A DNA stretch of 64,000 nt, taken from contig JAYJMM010000041.1 of the NCBI GenBank assembly GCA_037349105.1, positions 8,058,501-8,122,500 of the forward strand, in the 5' to 3' direction. The stretch's first letter is position 1. Each line of letters starts with the position of its first letter. Source of the stretch: Limnomonas spitsbergensis. Taxonomy: Eukaryota > Chlorophyta > Chlorophyceae > Chlamydomonadales. Made by a program: the position numbers and the translations under genes. The notes below the pieces were generated by a model. That model was not told the origin of the DNA, ran no database searches, and was given only the letters and a program-made list of their open reading frames with translations. Below, in pieces: positions 40,001 through 48,982 of the stretch.

Positions 40001-43000
40001 GCCTGTCCTGGGCCGAGGCTCCTACCGCACCATAAACATTGCCTGTCCTGGGCTGAGGCTACTACCGCACCATAACCATTGCCTGTCCTGGGCTGAGGCT
40101 ACTACCGCACCATAACCATTGCCTGTCCTGGGCCGAGGCTCCTACCGCACCCTAACCATTGCCTGTCCTGGGCCGAGGCTCCTACCGCACCATAACCATT
40201 GCCTGTCCTGGGCCGAGGCTCCTACCGCACCATAACCATTGCCTGTCCTGGGCCGAGGCTACTACCGCACCCTAACCATTGCCTGTCCTGGGCTGAGGCT
40301 CCTACCGCACCTTAACCATTGCCTGTCCTGGGCCGAGGCTCCTACCGCACCTTAACCATTGCCTGTCCTGGGCCGAGGCTCCTACCGCACCCTAACCATT
40401 GCCTGTCCTGGGCCGAGGCTCCTACCGCACCATAACCATTGCCTGTCCTGGGCCGAGGCTCCTACCGCACCATAACCATTGCCTGTCCTGGGCCGAGGCT
40501 CCTACCGCACCATAAACATTGCCTGTCCTGGGCTGAGGCTACTACCGCACCATAACCATTGCCTGTCCTGGGCTGAGGCTACTACCGCACCATAACCATT
40601 GCCTGTCCTGGGCCGAGGCTCCTACCGCACCCTAACCATTGCCTGTCCTGGGCCGAGGCTCCTACCGCACCATAACCATTGCCTGTCCTGGGCCGAGGCT
40701 CCTACCGCACCATAACCATTGCCTGTCCTGGGCCGAGGCTACTACCGCACCCTAACCATTGCCTGTCCTGGGCCGAGGCTCCTACCGCACCATAACCATT
40801 GCCTGTCCTGGGCCGAGGCTCCTACCGCACCATAACCATTGCCTGTCCTGGGCCGAGGCTACTACCGCACCCTAACCATTGCCTGTCCTGGGCTGAGGCT
40901 CCTACCGCACCTTAACCATTGCCTGTCCTGGGCCGAGGCTCCTACCGCACCTTAAACATTGCCTGTCCTGGGCCGAGGCTCCTACCGCACCATAACCATT
41001 GCCTGTCCTGGGCCGAGGCTCCTACCGCACCATAACCATTGCCTGTCCTGGGCCGAGGCTCCTACCGCACCTTAACCATTGCCTGTCCTGGGCCGAGGCT
41101 CCTACCGCACCCTAACCATTGCCTGTCCTGGGCCGAGGCTCCTACCGCATCATAACCATTGCCTGTCCTGGGCCGAGGCTACTACCGCACCATAACCATT
41201 GCCTGTCCTGGGCTGAGGCTACTACCGCATCATAACCATTGCCTGTCCTGGGCCGAGGCTACTACCGCACCATAACCATTGCCTGTCCTGGGCCGAGGCT
41301 CCTACCGCACCATAAACATTGCCTGTCCTGGGCCGAGGCTACTACCGCATCATAACCATTGCCTGTCCTGGGCCGAGGCTACTACCGCATCATAACCATT
41401 GCCTGTCCTGGGCCGAGGCTCCTACCGCACCATAACCATTGCCTGTCCTGGGCCGAGGCTACTACCGCACCATAACCATTGCCTGTCCTGGGCCGAGGCT
41501 ACTACCGCACCATAAACATTGCCTGTCCTGGGCCGAGGCTCCTACCGCACCATAACCATTGCCTGTCCTGGGCCGAGGCTCCTACCGCACCTTAACCATT
41601 GCCTGTCCTGGGCCGAGGCTCCTACCGCACCCTAACCATTGCCTGTCCTGGGCCGAGGCTACTACCGCACCCTAACCATTGCCTGTCCTGGGCCGAGGCT
41701 CCTACCGCACCCTAACCATTGCCTGTCCTGGGCCCAGGCTCCTACCGCACCATAACCATTGCCTGTCCTGGGCCGAGGCTCCTACCGCACCATAACCATT
41801 GCCTGTCCTGGGCCGAGGCTCCTACCGCACCATAACCATTGCCTGTCCTGGGCCGAGGCTCCTACCGCACCACAAACATTGCCTGTCCTGGGCCGAGGCT
41901 ACTACCGCACCATAACCATTGCCTGTCCTGGGCCGAGGCTACTACCGCACCATAACCATTGCCTGTCCTGGGCCGAGGCTCCTACCGCACCATAACCATT
42001 GCCTGTCCTGGGCTGAGGCTCCTACCGCACCATAACCATTGCCTGTCCTGGGCCGAGGCTCCTACCGCACCATAACCATTGCCTGTCCTGGGCCGAGGCT
42101 ACTACTGCACCATAACCATTGCCTGTCCTGGGCCGAGGCTCCTACCGCACCATAACCATTGCCTGTCCTGGGCCGAGGCTCCTACCGCACCATAACCATT
42201 GCCTGTCCTGGGCCGAGGCTACTACCGCACCATAACCATTGCCTGTCCTGGGCCGAGGCTACTACCGCACCATAACCATTGCCTGTCCTGGGCCGAGGCT
42301 ACTACCGCACCATAACCATTGCCTGTCCTGGGCCGAGGCTCCTACCGCACCATAACCATTGCCTGTCCTGGGCCGAGGCTACTACCGCACCATAACCATT
42401 GCCTGTCCTGGGCTGAGGCTCCTACCGCACCCTAACCATTGCCTGTCCTGGGCCGAGGCTCCTACCGCACCATAACCATTGCCTGTCCTGTACAAGTAAC
42501 TCCAGTGAGGTACATCTGGTGTGCTTATAGATGGAATGTTTTACTAGATTTTCACAGGGTTTTGTAAGGTCATGGGTGACTTGTTTTTGTTGATCAGCTG
42601 TCATGGTTTGTCCTTGCAGCAGGGGTGGGGGCTCAGGGAGCCTGGCTTCAGGAGGTGGATGATGATGGGTTCCGACTGTCTTGGATAGTTGAGTGGGTGG
42701 ATGAGCGATGCTGCATGCTAGCTTGGGAGCCGGAGGACCCAGGCTAGGGTGGTAACGGTGCACACACACCCTGCCTCACAGTGTCACACTTGTGTTGGAT
42801 GCCTATCACTCACGAGTACTAGCAGCCTGTGTGGCAACAGTATTAATAAAAGAGTTCATGTCCGGCTGATGGGTCAGACACCATCATTTTCTCTGGTCCT
42901 GCTAATTATAGTCCGTCCTATAATTAGCAGGAGCAGAGAAATAGCTTGTTTGCAGCGGCAGCAACTGCACTGGCACAAGCTGTTTCCTCTGCTCCTGCTA

Positions 43001-46000
43001 ATTATACTGTTATTGCCACTCTTAATCTCTGCCATGATTTGGATATGCATTTAAATCTGCCATGCCCCAAACCTGCTCCCTTGCTGCTGGGTGCAGGCGA
43101 GCTTACGAGGAGTCCCACCACTTCAGCTGCCAGATCACAGCAGACCTCATAGCTGCCTGCCACGCGGACTTCGTTATTACAAGCACCTATCAGGAGATCT
43201 GCGGGATCTACAAGGGGGGGATGGGGAGCCGCAGAGGCACTGCATGCAACCTCGGCGCGTGTGGCCTGGCTGGGGCGGGGAACAACAATGATGCTGGGTC
43301 AGCGCCCACGGGCCAGCTGATGGGTGAAGCCCTCAAGGCGGTGGACACCACTCGCATGCTGCAGTTGGGGCAGGTGAGAGGAAAGGTGTTTTTGCAGGTG
43401 AGACGTCAGGTGAGATGTCAGGTGTGGTGTGCTGGCATGTAATGCAGTTAGGACAGGTGGTGGGACAGGTTAGGAGTAAACCAGCTTTTCTCAAGTGGCT
43501 CTTACAAATCATTTGCAGCAGGTGCAAAGGAATTTTCCATTTGCATCTCGTCTGAATGTGCGGATTGCATGCCCAGGGCTAATGCTGAGGGTCTGTCTAA
43601 CATGCATTCATCAGACAAGAGATTTACAATCATCCACTGTCTTTCCTGTTGCTGCAGTATGAGAGCTTCCAGAACTTCACCCTACCTGGGCTGTACCGGG
43701 TCACTGAGGTGGGTGCATGAAGATCAGCCCTTTCGATGCATGTGAATTCTAAATGAGGCAATGTGGGGTTTGTGGGCGGTGGTACAGCCTGTGACTTTCC
43801 TTCCTTTCTGAATAAGTAGGTGGCGACCCTCCCCTGAGGTATTCATCCCTCTGGCCCTCTGCTGTCCCGTTTCTAGACCTAACATTGCTCCTTGTGGATG
43901 ATTGTGCTACAAAACATTTGAATGTGGGTTGTGGCCGGAGGGGCCGGGTGTAGCAAATCCGTTTCTCTTGGAACTCCAGCTGTTGGCCGCTGTCAAGTTT
44001 CTGTCCTGACAACCTCGTGGAGGCTGCCCAGACACCTGCCAAACTTGGTCCTGTGTGCAGATATTGGCTGGCTTGCTAGCTGCAGGGCAACAAAATATAT
44101 CAGCACTGCGTGTCCCTTGTCCCACCCTCACTTTTATTTGACCTCAAGGCATGAGGCGGACATGGTAATAATGTCTGTGCCTGCCGGTAATAATGTCGGT
44201 GCCTGCCGGTAATAATGTCTGTGCCTGCCGGTAATAATGTCTGTGCCTGCCGGTAATAATGTCGGTGCCTGCCGGTAATAATGTCGGTGCCTGCCGGTAA
44301 TAATGTCGGTGCCTGCCGGTAATAATGTCGGTGCCTGCCGGTAATAATGTCTGTGCCTGCCGGTAATACTGTCTGTGCCTGCCGCTCCTCCCCCCCGGGT
44401 CCTGCAGGGCATCAATGTGTTTGACCCTAAGTTCAACATCGTGTCCCCAGGCTCAGACCAAACGGTGTACTTCCCATACGCAGAGAAGGAACGACGGTGA
44501 GCGTTAAGACAGCATGCCGGCGGATTTTCAGTTTGAAAAATTTCACACTTGCATGAACATTCTGGAGCCCATCCACACCTAAGTGCTTGGTCATTGTTTG
44601 TATCTTCCTGTTGGACCTCCTCCCTGCCATGCCTGTTCTCAGCCTCCACACCCCCTGACAACTGTTCGGATATCAGATCATTTGAACTTCACCCGGCCAT
44701 GATTGCAATTCACTTTTTGCATCCTCCCCTCCATACACTTTGACCGTTTATGGTATGAAGATTCTCAAGCCTCTTCCTCCCCTCCCCTGCTCACTGTTTC
44801 GTTCTCAGTCTGTTTGACCTGCACCCGGCCATCAATGCACTGCTGTATGGTGAATGCGAGGCGGGCATGGCAGTGGGCAGCATCGAGGACAAGAGCAAGC
44901 CCATCATCTTTGCCATGGCTCGCCTGGACAAGGTCAAGAACCTCGCGGGACTGGCAGGTGCATGTTGGAGAAACTTCGGAAGGAGGATAGACAGCTAGAG
45001 GACGAAGAAGCAGTTGCTTGCAGGCAACAAGCCCTCCCTGAAGTGTGGTGAATAGCGAACAGGAATTATCATAGACTACTGGCGGGGCTTGCCTGATAAG
45101 TTTGATAAATATTGATGTTTCGAATTACAAATGGCAGGATTTGGGCCTGCGGGGTGTCCAGCCCGGATTTCCTGCCGTGACTTCATTGGGAGGTTCTCAG
45201 CAGGGCAGGAAGGAACATCCCGGCAGAAGAAATATCTCATTCTCTTTCAAAATGCTCTCAATGCTCCCGAGCCTACAAGTCCTGGATTTTCCTGACAAAA
45301 TGATTGGCTGCCTGTTGCAGAGTGGTATGGGAAATGCCCGGAGCTGCAGGCCCTCGCCAACCTGGTCATCGTGGGAGGCGTGGTCGATGAAGAGGCGACA
45401 AAAGACAGGCAGGGTCGACAGTCTACATCTGCGGGTCTGGGAATTCTGTGGGGTTTCATGTCCGGAGAAGAAACACTGAGTGGAAGCATCAGTCCTTGTG
45501 CCAGTATTGCATCTGACATCGGGCATTTGGCCGGATTCCTCTTATCTCAGCATTCCCTGGCCTTGCATCGAATGATCTACCCAGCAACCCAGGATGTGAT
45601 TGGCAGCCATGCAATGACATGATCTCGAAATCTGTATCCTTCCCTACAATCGCATGAGGGGAGGTGCCAGTAGCACCTACAGTGAACAGTTTTAATACTT
45701 AAGACCCTCCAGCTACAATTTGAGTGAATCTTGACCTCCGGACCTGCAAGCCTATTGAAGCAAGCCTTGCTTCTCGGGCCATTGGCGGAACCCGGCCAAG
45801 GTTCGGTCCATATCCGCCCAGTGGTCTTCAGTGAACCCACATCATCTCTACCCTTGCTCTTGACTGACCGGATTCATGCTCGCAGCCCCCTTTCAACACT
45901 CATTGAAATCAGGGAGGAGCGAGTGGAGTACCTCAATATTTGATCATCTCCCCCCCTTGCCCTTGGCTTACCCGGGTCATGCCCCCCCCCCCCCCCCACC

Positions 46001-48092
46001 CTGCACCACTCTTTGACGTCAGGGAGGAGCACGAGGAGTGCGTCAAGATGCATTCCATTATGGATCGCTACAAGCTGCATGGCTGCATGCGCTGGCTGGT
46101 GGCCCAGAAGGACAGGGTGAGAAACGGCGAGCTTTACAGGTGAGGCACAGGTGGGGGGGCAGTGGAGGGCTGCATTCTAAGCCCCTCGTACATGTGCATA
46201 TAAGCTGCCTGCCACTTTCAAGGCCTGCCTGCAATCCATGGAGTGTTCAACCACTGTCACCTGTGGATCCAGGATCCAACCATCAGGTATGGGTTAAGGA
46301 GGCATCTGTCAGCCATGGATTCGACCATCAGCATCAGCTGTGGATCCAGGATCCAACTGTCACCTGTGGATCCAGGATCTACCGATCTGCTGTGGATCCA
46401 TGGTTTTTGAGCACATACCTCCACTTTTATGGAGTACCTAGGGTAAGCAGATATGTGAGAGGCAATCCGATTTGCTCATTGACTGACGAGCAGCGTTGAT
46501 CCCTAGGCGCCTGTTTTACCTATCAGCTGCCTGTTTTACCTAACAGCTGCCTGTTTGACCTAACAGCTGCCTGTTTGACCTAACAGCTGCCTGTTTGACC
46601 TAACAGCTGCCTGCTTTACCTAACAGCTGCCTGTTTTACCTAACAGCTGCCTGTTTTACCTAACAGCTGCCTCTTTGACCTAACAGCTGCCTGTTTTACC
46701 TAACAGCTGCTTGTTTTACCTAACAGCTGCCTGTTTGACCTAACAGCTGCCTGTTTTACCTAACAGCTGCCTGTTTGACCTAACAGCTGCCTGTTTGACC
46801 TAACAGCTGCCTGTTTGACCTAACAGCTGCCTGTTTGACCTAACAGCTGCCTGTTTGACCTGACAGCTGCCTGTTTGACCTAACAGCTGCATGTTTGACC
46901 TAACAGCTGCCTGTTTTACCTAACAGCTGCCTGTTTGACCTAACAGCTGCCTGTTTTACCTAACAGCTGCCTGTTTGACCTAAGAGCTACCTGTTTGACC
47001 TAACAGCTGCCTCACCTTGGTCACCCAGGTGCATTGCGGACACGAAAGGCGTTTTCGTCCAGCCTGCGTTGTACGAGGCATTTGGCCTCACAGTCATTGA
47101 GGCCATGAGCAGTGGGCTCCCCACCTTTGCGACCAGCAAGGGGGGGCCGTCTGAGATCATAAAGCACGGCAAGAGCGGCTTCCAGGTGACGGCGGAATGG
47201 AGACCAGGGGTGAATCCAGGGGTTGCGCTGATCTGCGTTGTGTAGCCATCTAAAATGAATTTGCTTGCCATGGCATGCATATATGCCTGGATCTTCATCA
47301 TGGACTTTGGGGAGTTTGTATGGTTCACTCGGGATGATCAGCAGTGCTGCCGTTTTCTTGATGCCTTGTGGAAATGTTGCATACTGATCAACAGACTCTG
47401 TGTTCAGTGATTGCTTGTCAACGATTGCTGTCCTGTCCTATGTGTTTCAATGAACCTCCCGTCTGGACTGAGGCCACCGAGTACATCGATATATGATTTC
47501 TAATTACAGCTGTATTGTCCGTGTAGATCGACCCCTATCATGGAGAGGCTGCGACCAGTCTCCTGCTCGACTTCTTCAAGCGCTGTCAGGTGGGTGCACA
47601 TATCCTGGTAGACACGGAGCAGGTGGGCGCACATATCCTGGTAGACACGGAGCAGTGTGTTGGGGGGAGGGTGGGAGTCGAGAGGTGCATGGAGGGACCG
47701 GATACACTAACAAGTATTTTGTCAGGTGAAAGGCCAGGTCTGGAGCAGGCCAAGTCTGAAGCTGCTCCATACCATTCCCCCACACTTTATTTGTTGTAGA
47801 TCGCCCTTCCATCGTTGTTACCTCACGGGATATTTTGACCACCGCCCTGTCCTCCTCATAGTCTGAGCCTTCCCACTGGAACAACATCAGTGAGGGCGGC
47901 CTCCAGCGCATCCACAGTCGCTACACCTGGAGTATCTACGCCTCCCGCCTCATGACCCTAACACGCGTCTACTCCTTCTGGCGTTACGTGTCCGACCTGG
48001 ACCGTCAGGAGAGCAAGGAGTACCTGGACGCAATGTACAAACTGCTGCTCAGGCCACTAATGAACAAGGTCTGTTATGCAGGGAGTGACTGA
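13049..48092 (+). CDS. SUS: Sucrose synthase, 23 exons
   Basis: Exons join 13049-13197, 13723-13816, 14221-14376, 14934-14994, 15632-15717, 16373-16443, 16812-17004, 17987-18100, 18543-18671, 28547-28613, 29457-29509, 29924-30042, 30643-30744, 31520-31627, 43097-43373, 43658-43708, 44408-44496, 44809-44957, 45321-45408, 46023-46139, 47029-47185, 47527-47589, 47862-48092: 907 residues, phases closing throughout. The enzyme interconverts sucrose plus UDP with fructose plus UDP-glucose. Landmarks: [19 protein letters not shown] (about 320-330), [39 protein letters not shown] with [20 protein letters not shown], and the E-x7-E site in [12 protein letters not shown]. It is about 100 residues longer than plant enzymes, including a Gly/Ala-rich insertion near 538-593. 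Intron 19 appears to be GC-AG. The start ATG and the C-terminus, where the last seven codons could be intron read-through, are the least certain parts. The third exon could instead begin at 14248. Confidence 0.92.
13236..13306. repeat. 27-bp near-perfect inverted repeat plus partial third arm
   Basis: Arms 13236-13262 and 13264-13290 are reverse complements with one mismatch around a single A; 13291-13306 repeats part of the right arm. It sits 38 bases after the donor of sucrose synthase intron 1, where the RNA would fold into a very stable hairpin. Confidence 0.9.
14092..14247 (+). repeat. Tandem copies of the intron 2 acceptor region, about 50 bp
   Basis: A C-tract, a CTTGGTCCT-like block, CCACAG and then GACCCCACTTGGACCGTG occur three times, with AG ending at 14121, 14170 and 14220. 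The third was chosen as the acceptor of sucrose synthase exon 3, but the first is also in frame and open (33 extra codons). The spacings are 49 and 50 bases. Confidence 0.85.
14377..14505 (+). repeat. Two diverged copies of a motif next to the exon 3 donor
   Basis: GTATCGGTTCAGGATGCA after the donor at 14377 recurs near 14447, each copy followed by ATGCATGTG-type alternating purine-pyrimidine sequence. It is a short, imperfect duplication in sucrose synthase intron 3. Confidence 0.6.
15720..15880 (+). repeat. G-rich intron start with TTAGGGG-like motifs
   Basis: After the exon 5 donor the intron has GGGGCAGGGGGCAGGGGG-type runs, and near 15840-15870 consecutive GGGGTTAGGGGTTAGGGG. It resembles degenerate telomeric sequence but is short and internal. 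Confidence 0.6.
15995..16075 (+). repeat. Short CACTCCATCAAG repeat
   Basis: About four imperfect 20-22-bp units containing AAGCACTCCATCAAG lie in sucrose synthase intron 5. Confidence 0.75.
17005..17120 (+). repeat. Purine tract after the exon 7 donor
   Basis: An almost pure G/A tract of GGGAGG and GGAAGG blocks begins at the donor of sucrose synthase exon 7. It has no coding content. Confidence 0.75.
17455..17740 (+). repeat. Degenerate repeat rich in CACATGC and GCATGC
   Basis: About four diverged 50-70-bp units share ACGACATGCCACATGCC, a GAGCCAACAGGCC-like block and AATGCATGC. They lie in sucrose synthase intron 7 and are too diverged for a fixed period. Confidence 0.65.
19077..28336 (+). 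repeat. 67-bp intronic satellite, about 139 copies
   Basis: Units start CTCTAACCCGCTACTGTG and end CCATTATGCCCTCACCCC. It fills most of sucrose synthase intron 9 (18672-28546). The main variants are CCCCGCC versus CCCCAGCC and a 64-bp form lacking three bases in CCATTATG. Some 62-63-residue plus-strand ORFs recur every unit only because 67 is not a multiple of three. A cluster of single-base indels is concentrated at about 26250-27300. There is no sign of protein coding. Confidence 0.98.
28617..28945 (+). repeat. 27-bp purine-rich repeat after the exon 10 donor
   Basis: Units of AGAGGGGCAAGGGCAGGAGG plus GGGGAC repeat about 12 times starting a few bases inside sucrose synthase intron 10. Period 27 gives long Gly/Gln-rich ORFs on plus and Pro/Leu-rich ones on minus, taken as artefacts. 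Confidence 0.9.
30043..30215 (+). repeat. GGGGAGGAAAGGGG repeat after the exon 12 donor
   Basis: Units of about 30 bp, GGGGATTAAGTGTGGGG with GAGGAAA blocks, begin at the splice donor of sucrose synthase exon 12. Confidence 0.85.
31640..31850 (+). repeat. 56-57-bp G-rich repeat after the exon 14 donor
   Basis: About four copies contain GGAGACACGAGTTGCTGGGG or its GTTGCAGAGG variant, starting 13 bases past the donor of exon 14. Confidence 0.85.
32051..42490 (+). repeat. 40-bp intronic satellite, 261 monomer lengths
   Basis: Monomers start GGCCGAGGCTCCTACCGCAC and end ATTGCCTGTCCTG. The span is 10440 bp, exactly 261 x 40; I see one base lost near 38073 and one gained near 38767, cancelling each other. 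Variation is almost purely substitution at five or six sites (GGCCGAGG or GGCTGAGG, GCTCC or GCTAC, CACC or CATC, CATAA, CCTAA or CTTAA, ACCATT or AACATT). It fills sucrose synthase intron 14 (31628-43096). Nested higher-order duplications are visible. Confidence 0.98.
42897..43006. repeat. Inverted-repeat element, possible miniature TA-flanked element
   Basis: TCCTGCTAATTATA at 42897-42910 is inverted at 42919-42932 and direct again at 42993-43006. The second and third copies are ends of longer arms (42919-42949 and 42975-43006) with few mismatches around a 25-base centre. TA lies at both ends, as in Tc1/mariner-type miniature elements, but size and single occurrence make this tentative. It is about 90 bases upstream of exon 15. 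Confidence 0.55.
44164..44395 (+). repeat. 22-bp repeat, about 10 copies
   Basis: Units of GGTAATAATGTCGGTGCCTG (or GTCTGTG) lie in sucrose synthase intron 16 and end about 12 bases before the exon 17 acceptor at 44407. Confidence 0.93.
44665..44720 (+). pseudogene. Decayed copy of the start of sucrose synthase exon 18
   Basis: ATCAG, TTTGAACTTCACCCGGCCAT and GATTGCAATTCAC parallel the real acceptor and exon start at 44805-44845 (TTTGACCTGCACCCGGCCAT, then ATCAATGCACTGC), offset about 132 bases. It has diverged and is not part of the open reading frame. Confidence 0.6.
45850..45945 (+). pseudogene. Decayed copy of the start of sucrose synthase exon 20
   Basis: AGGGAGGAGC at 45911-45920 recurs exactly at 46021-46030, the real acceptor and exon 20 start. 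Upstream blocks (ATCATCTC, CCTTGC, TCATGC) and downstream coding-like sequence also match in order. The copy runs into TGA near 45940. Confidence 0.65.
46505..47010 (+). repeat. 20-bp repeat upstream of the exon 21 acceptor, about 25 copies
   Basis: The unit is CTGTTTGACCTAACAGCTGC with T/G and C/A variants. Each contains CTAAC, a branch-point-like motif, and a following AG. The array ends about 18 bases before the acceptor of sucrose synthase exon 21 at 47028. Confidence 0.95.
47587..47658 (+). repeat. Two 36-bp copies spanning the exon 22 donor
   Basis: CAGGTGGGTGCACATATCC at the exon 22 donor recurs 36 bases later as CAGGTGGGCGCACATATCC, creating a second donor-like site. Confidence 0.85.
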
Positions 48093-48982
48093 GACCCTGG
48101 GGGGATGTAGCTGATATTGGGGATCCTTGCACTCTCCTGATGGCTCGTCTCTCATAGTTAGTGTATGACTGCTGCACTTCTTGAAAATTTGGGTACTCAA
48201 ATGTCTCTAGTCCCTTCAGAACCTTGGTGTCTGAAGCAAGAGCCTGAGCACGGTAGCTGGAATTGAGCTTAGTCAGTCCCTACCAGCTCAGCGCGGCCGA
48301 GCGTTCTGAAGGCCTCGGAGGGTGTGCACTGTTCTTAACTGAAGCAAGGGTCATCCTGAATGTTTGAAGCAGGCGTTTAGGTATGTGAGTCTAGGGGTAC
48401 GTCAGCTGTGTTGGAGATATAGGCTGTCCGACATCAAGAGACCCTAGGTACTGAGCCTACCCCATTTGCTTCATCGGGTTGTTTGACTTCAACAGGTGCC
48501 AGTGAAGGCGTGATTAAGTGGCTTTGCGTGACTTGAGGAGAGGCCTCAAGAGTGTCAGCACTGCTCAAGACGGACGTGCCAGGTTGTCCTTGGGCTTAAG
48601 CCGGAGACCAAAAAACTTTGGCCTGGAGTCGTCGCTCCTTAGAGGTGTTGTTGAGTTGAATAAATTGAGAGGCAAATAAAAATGCAAAAATGCAACTACC
48701 GGTATGTGCACCAGAGGATGTGCACCGATGTAACTATTTTGTGGCGAAGGTGTTGCTTCACACAAAGAAAGACATCTTAACACTTCAGGGACCTAATTAT
48801 CAAACAAATTTAGTATCTTGAAGACCGTACCTACAAACGCCATATGCAAGGACAGATGCTGGACCTACCTTCTCCGATTCTCTCATCGTGTCAGCTAAAG
48901 AACCGTTAATACAAGTCCCGAGGAAGACGTCTATGAAAGAAGTTGAGGGAGTTGAACCCTCAACCAAGAACGGACTTCAACA
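48093..48982. other. Convergent intergenic region
   Basis: The sucrose synthase stop (48090-48092) and the channel stop (48983-48985, minus) face each other. No conserved ORF is visible. The stretch should contain both 3' UTRs and reads as unique sequence. Confidence 0.7.
48729..48733 (+). promoter_or_regulatory. Candidate poly(A) signal TGTAA for sucrose synthase
   Basis: TGTAA is the usual poly(A) signal in green algae. This is the first occurrence I see downstream of the stop codon on the plus strand, giving a 3' UTR of roughly 650 bases. Confidence 0.4.

Noticed and set aside
32051..42490. CRISPR-like 40-bp repeats
   Set aside because: Monomers are contiguous with no unique spacers and no cas genes, and lie inside a sucrose synthase intron.
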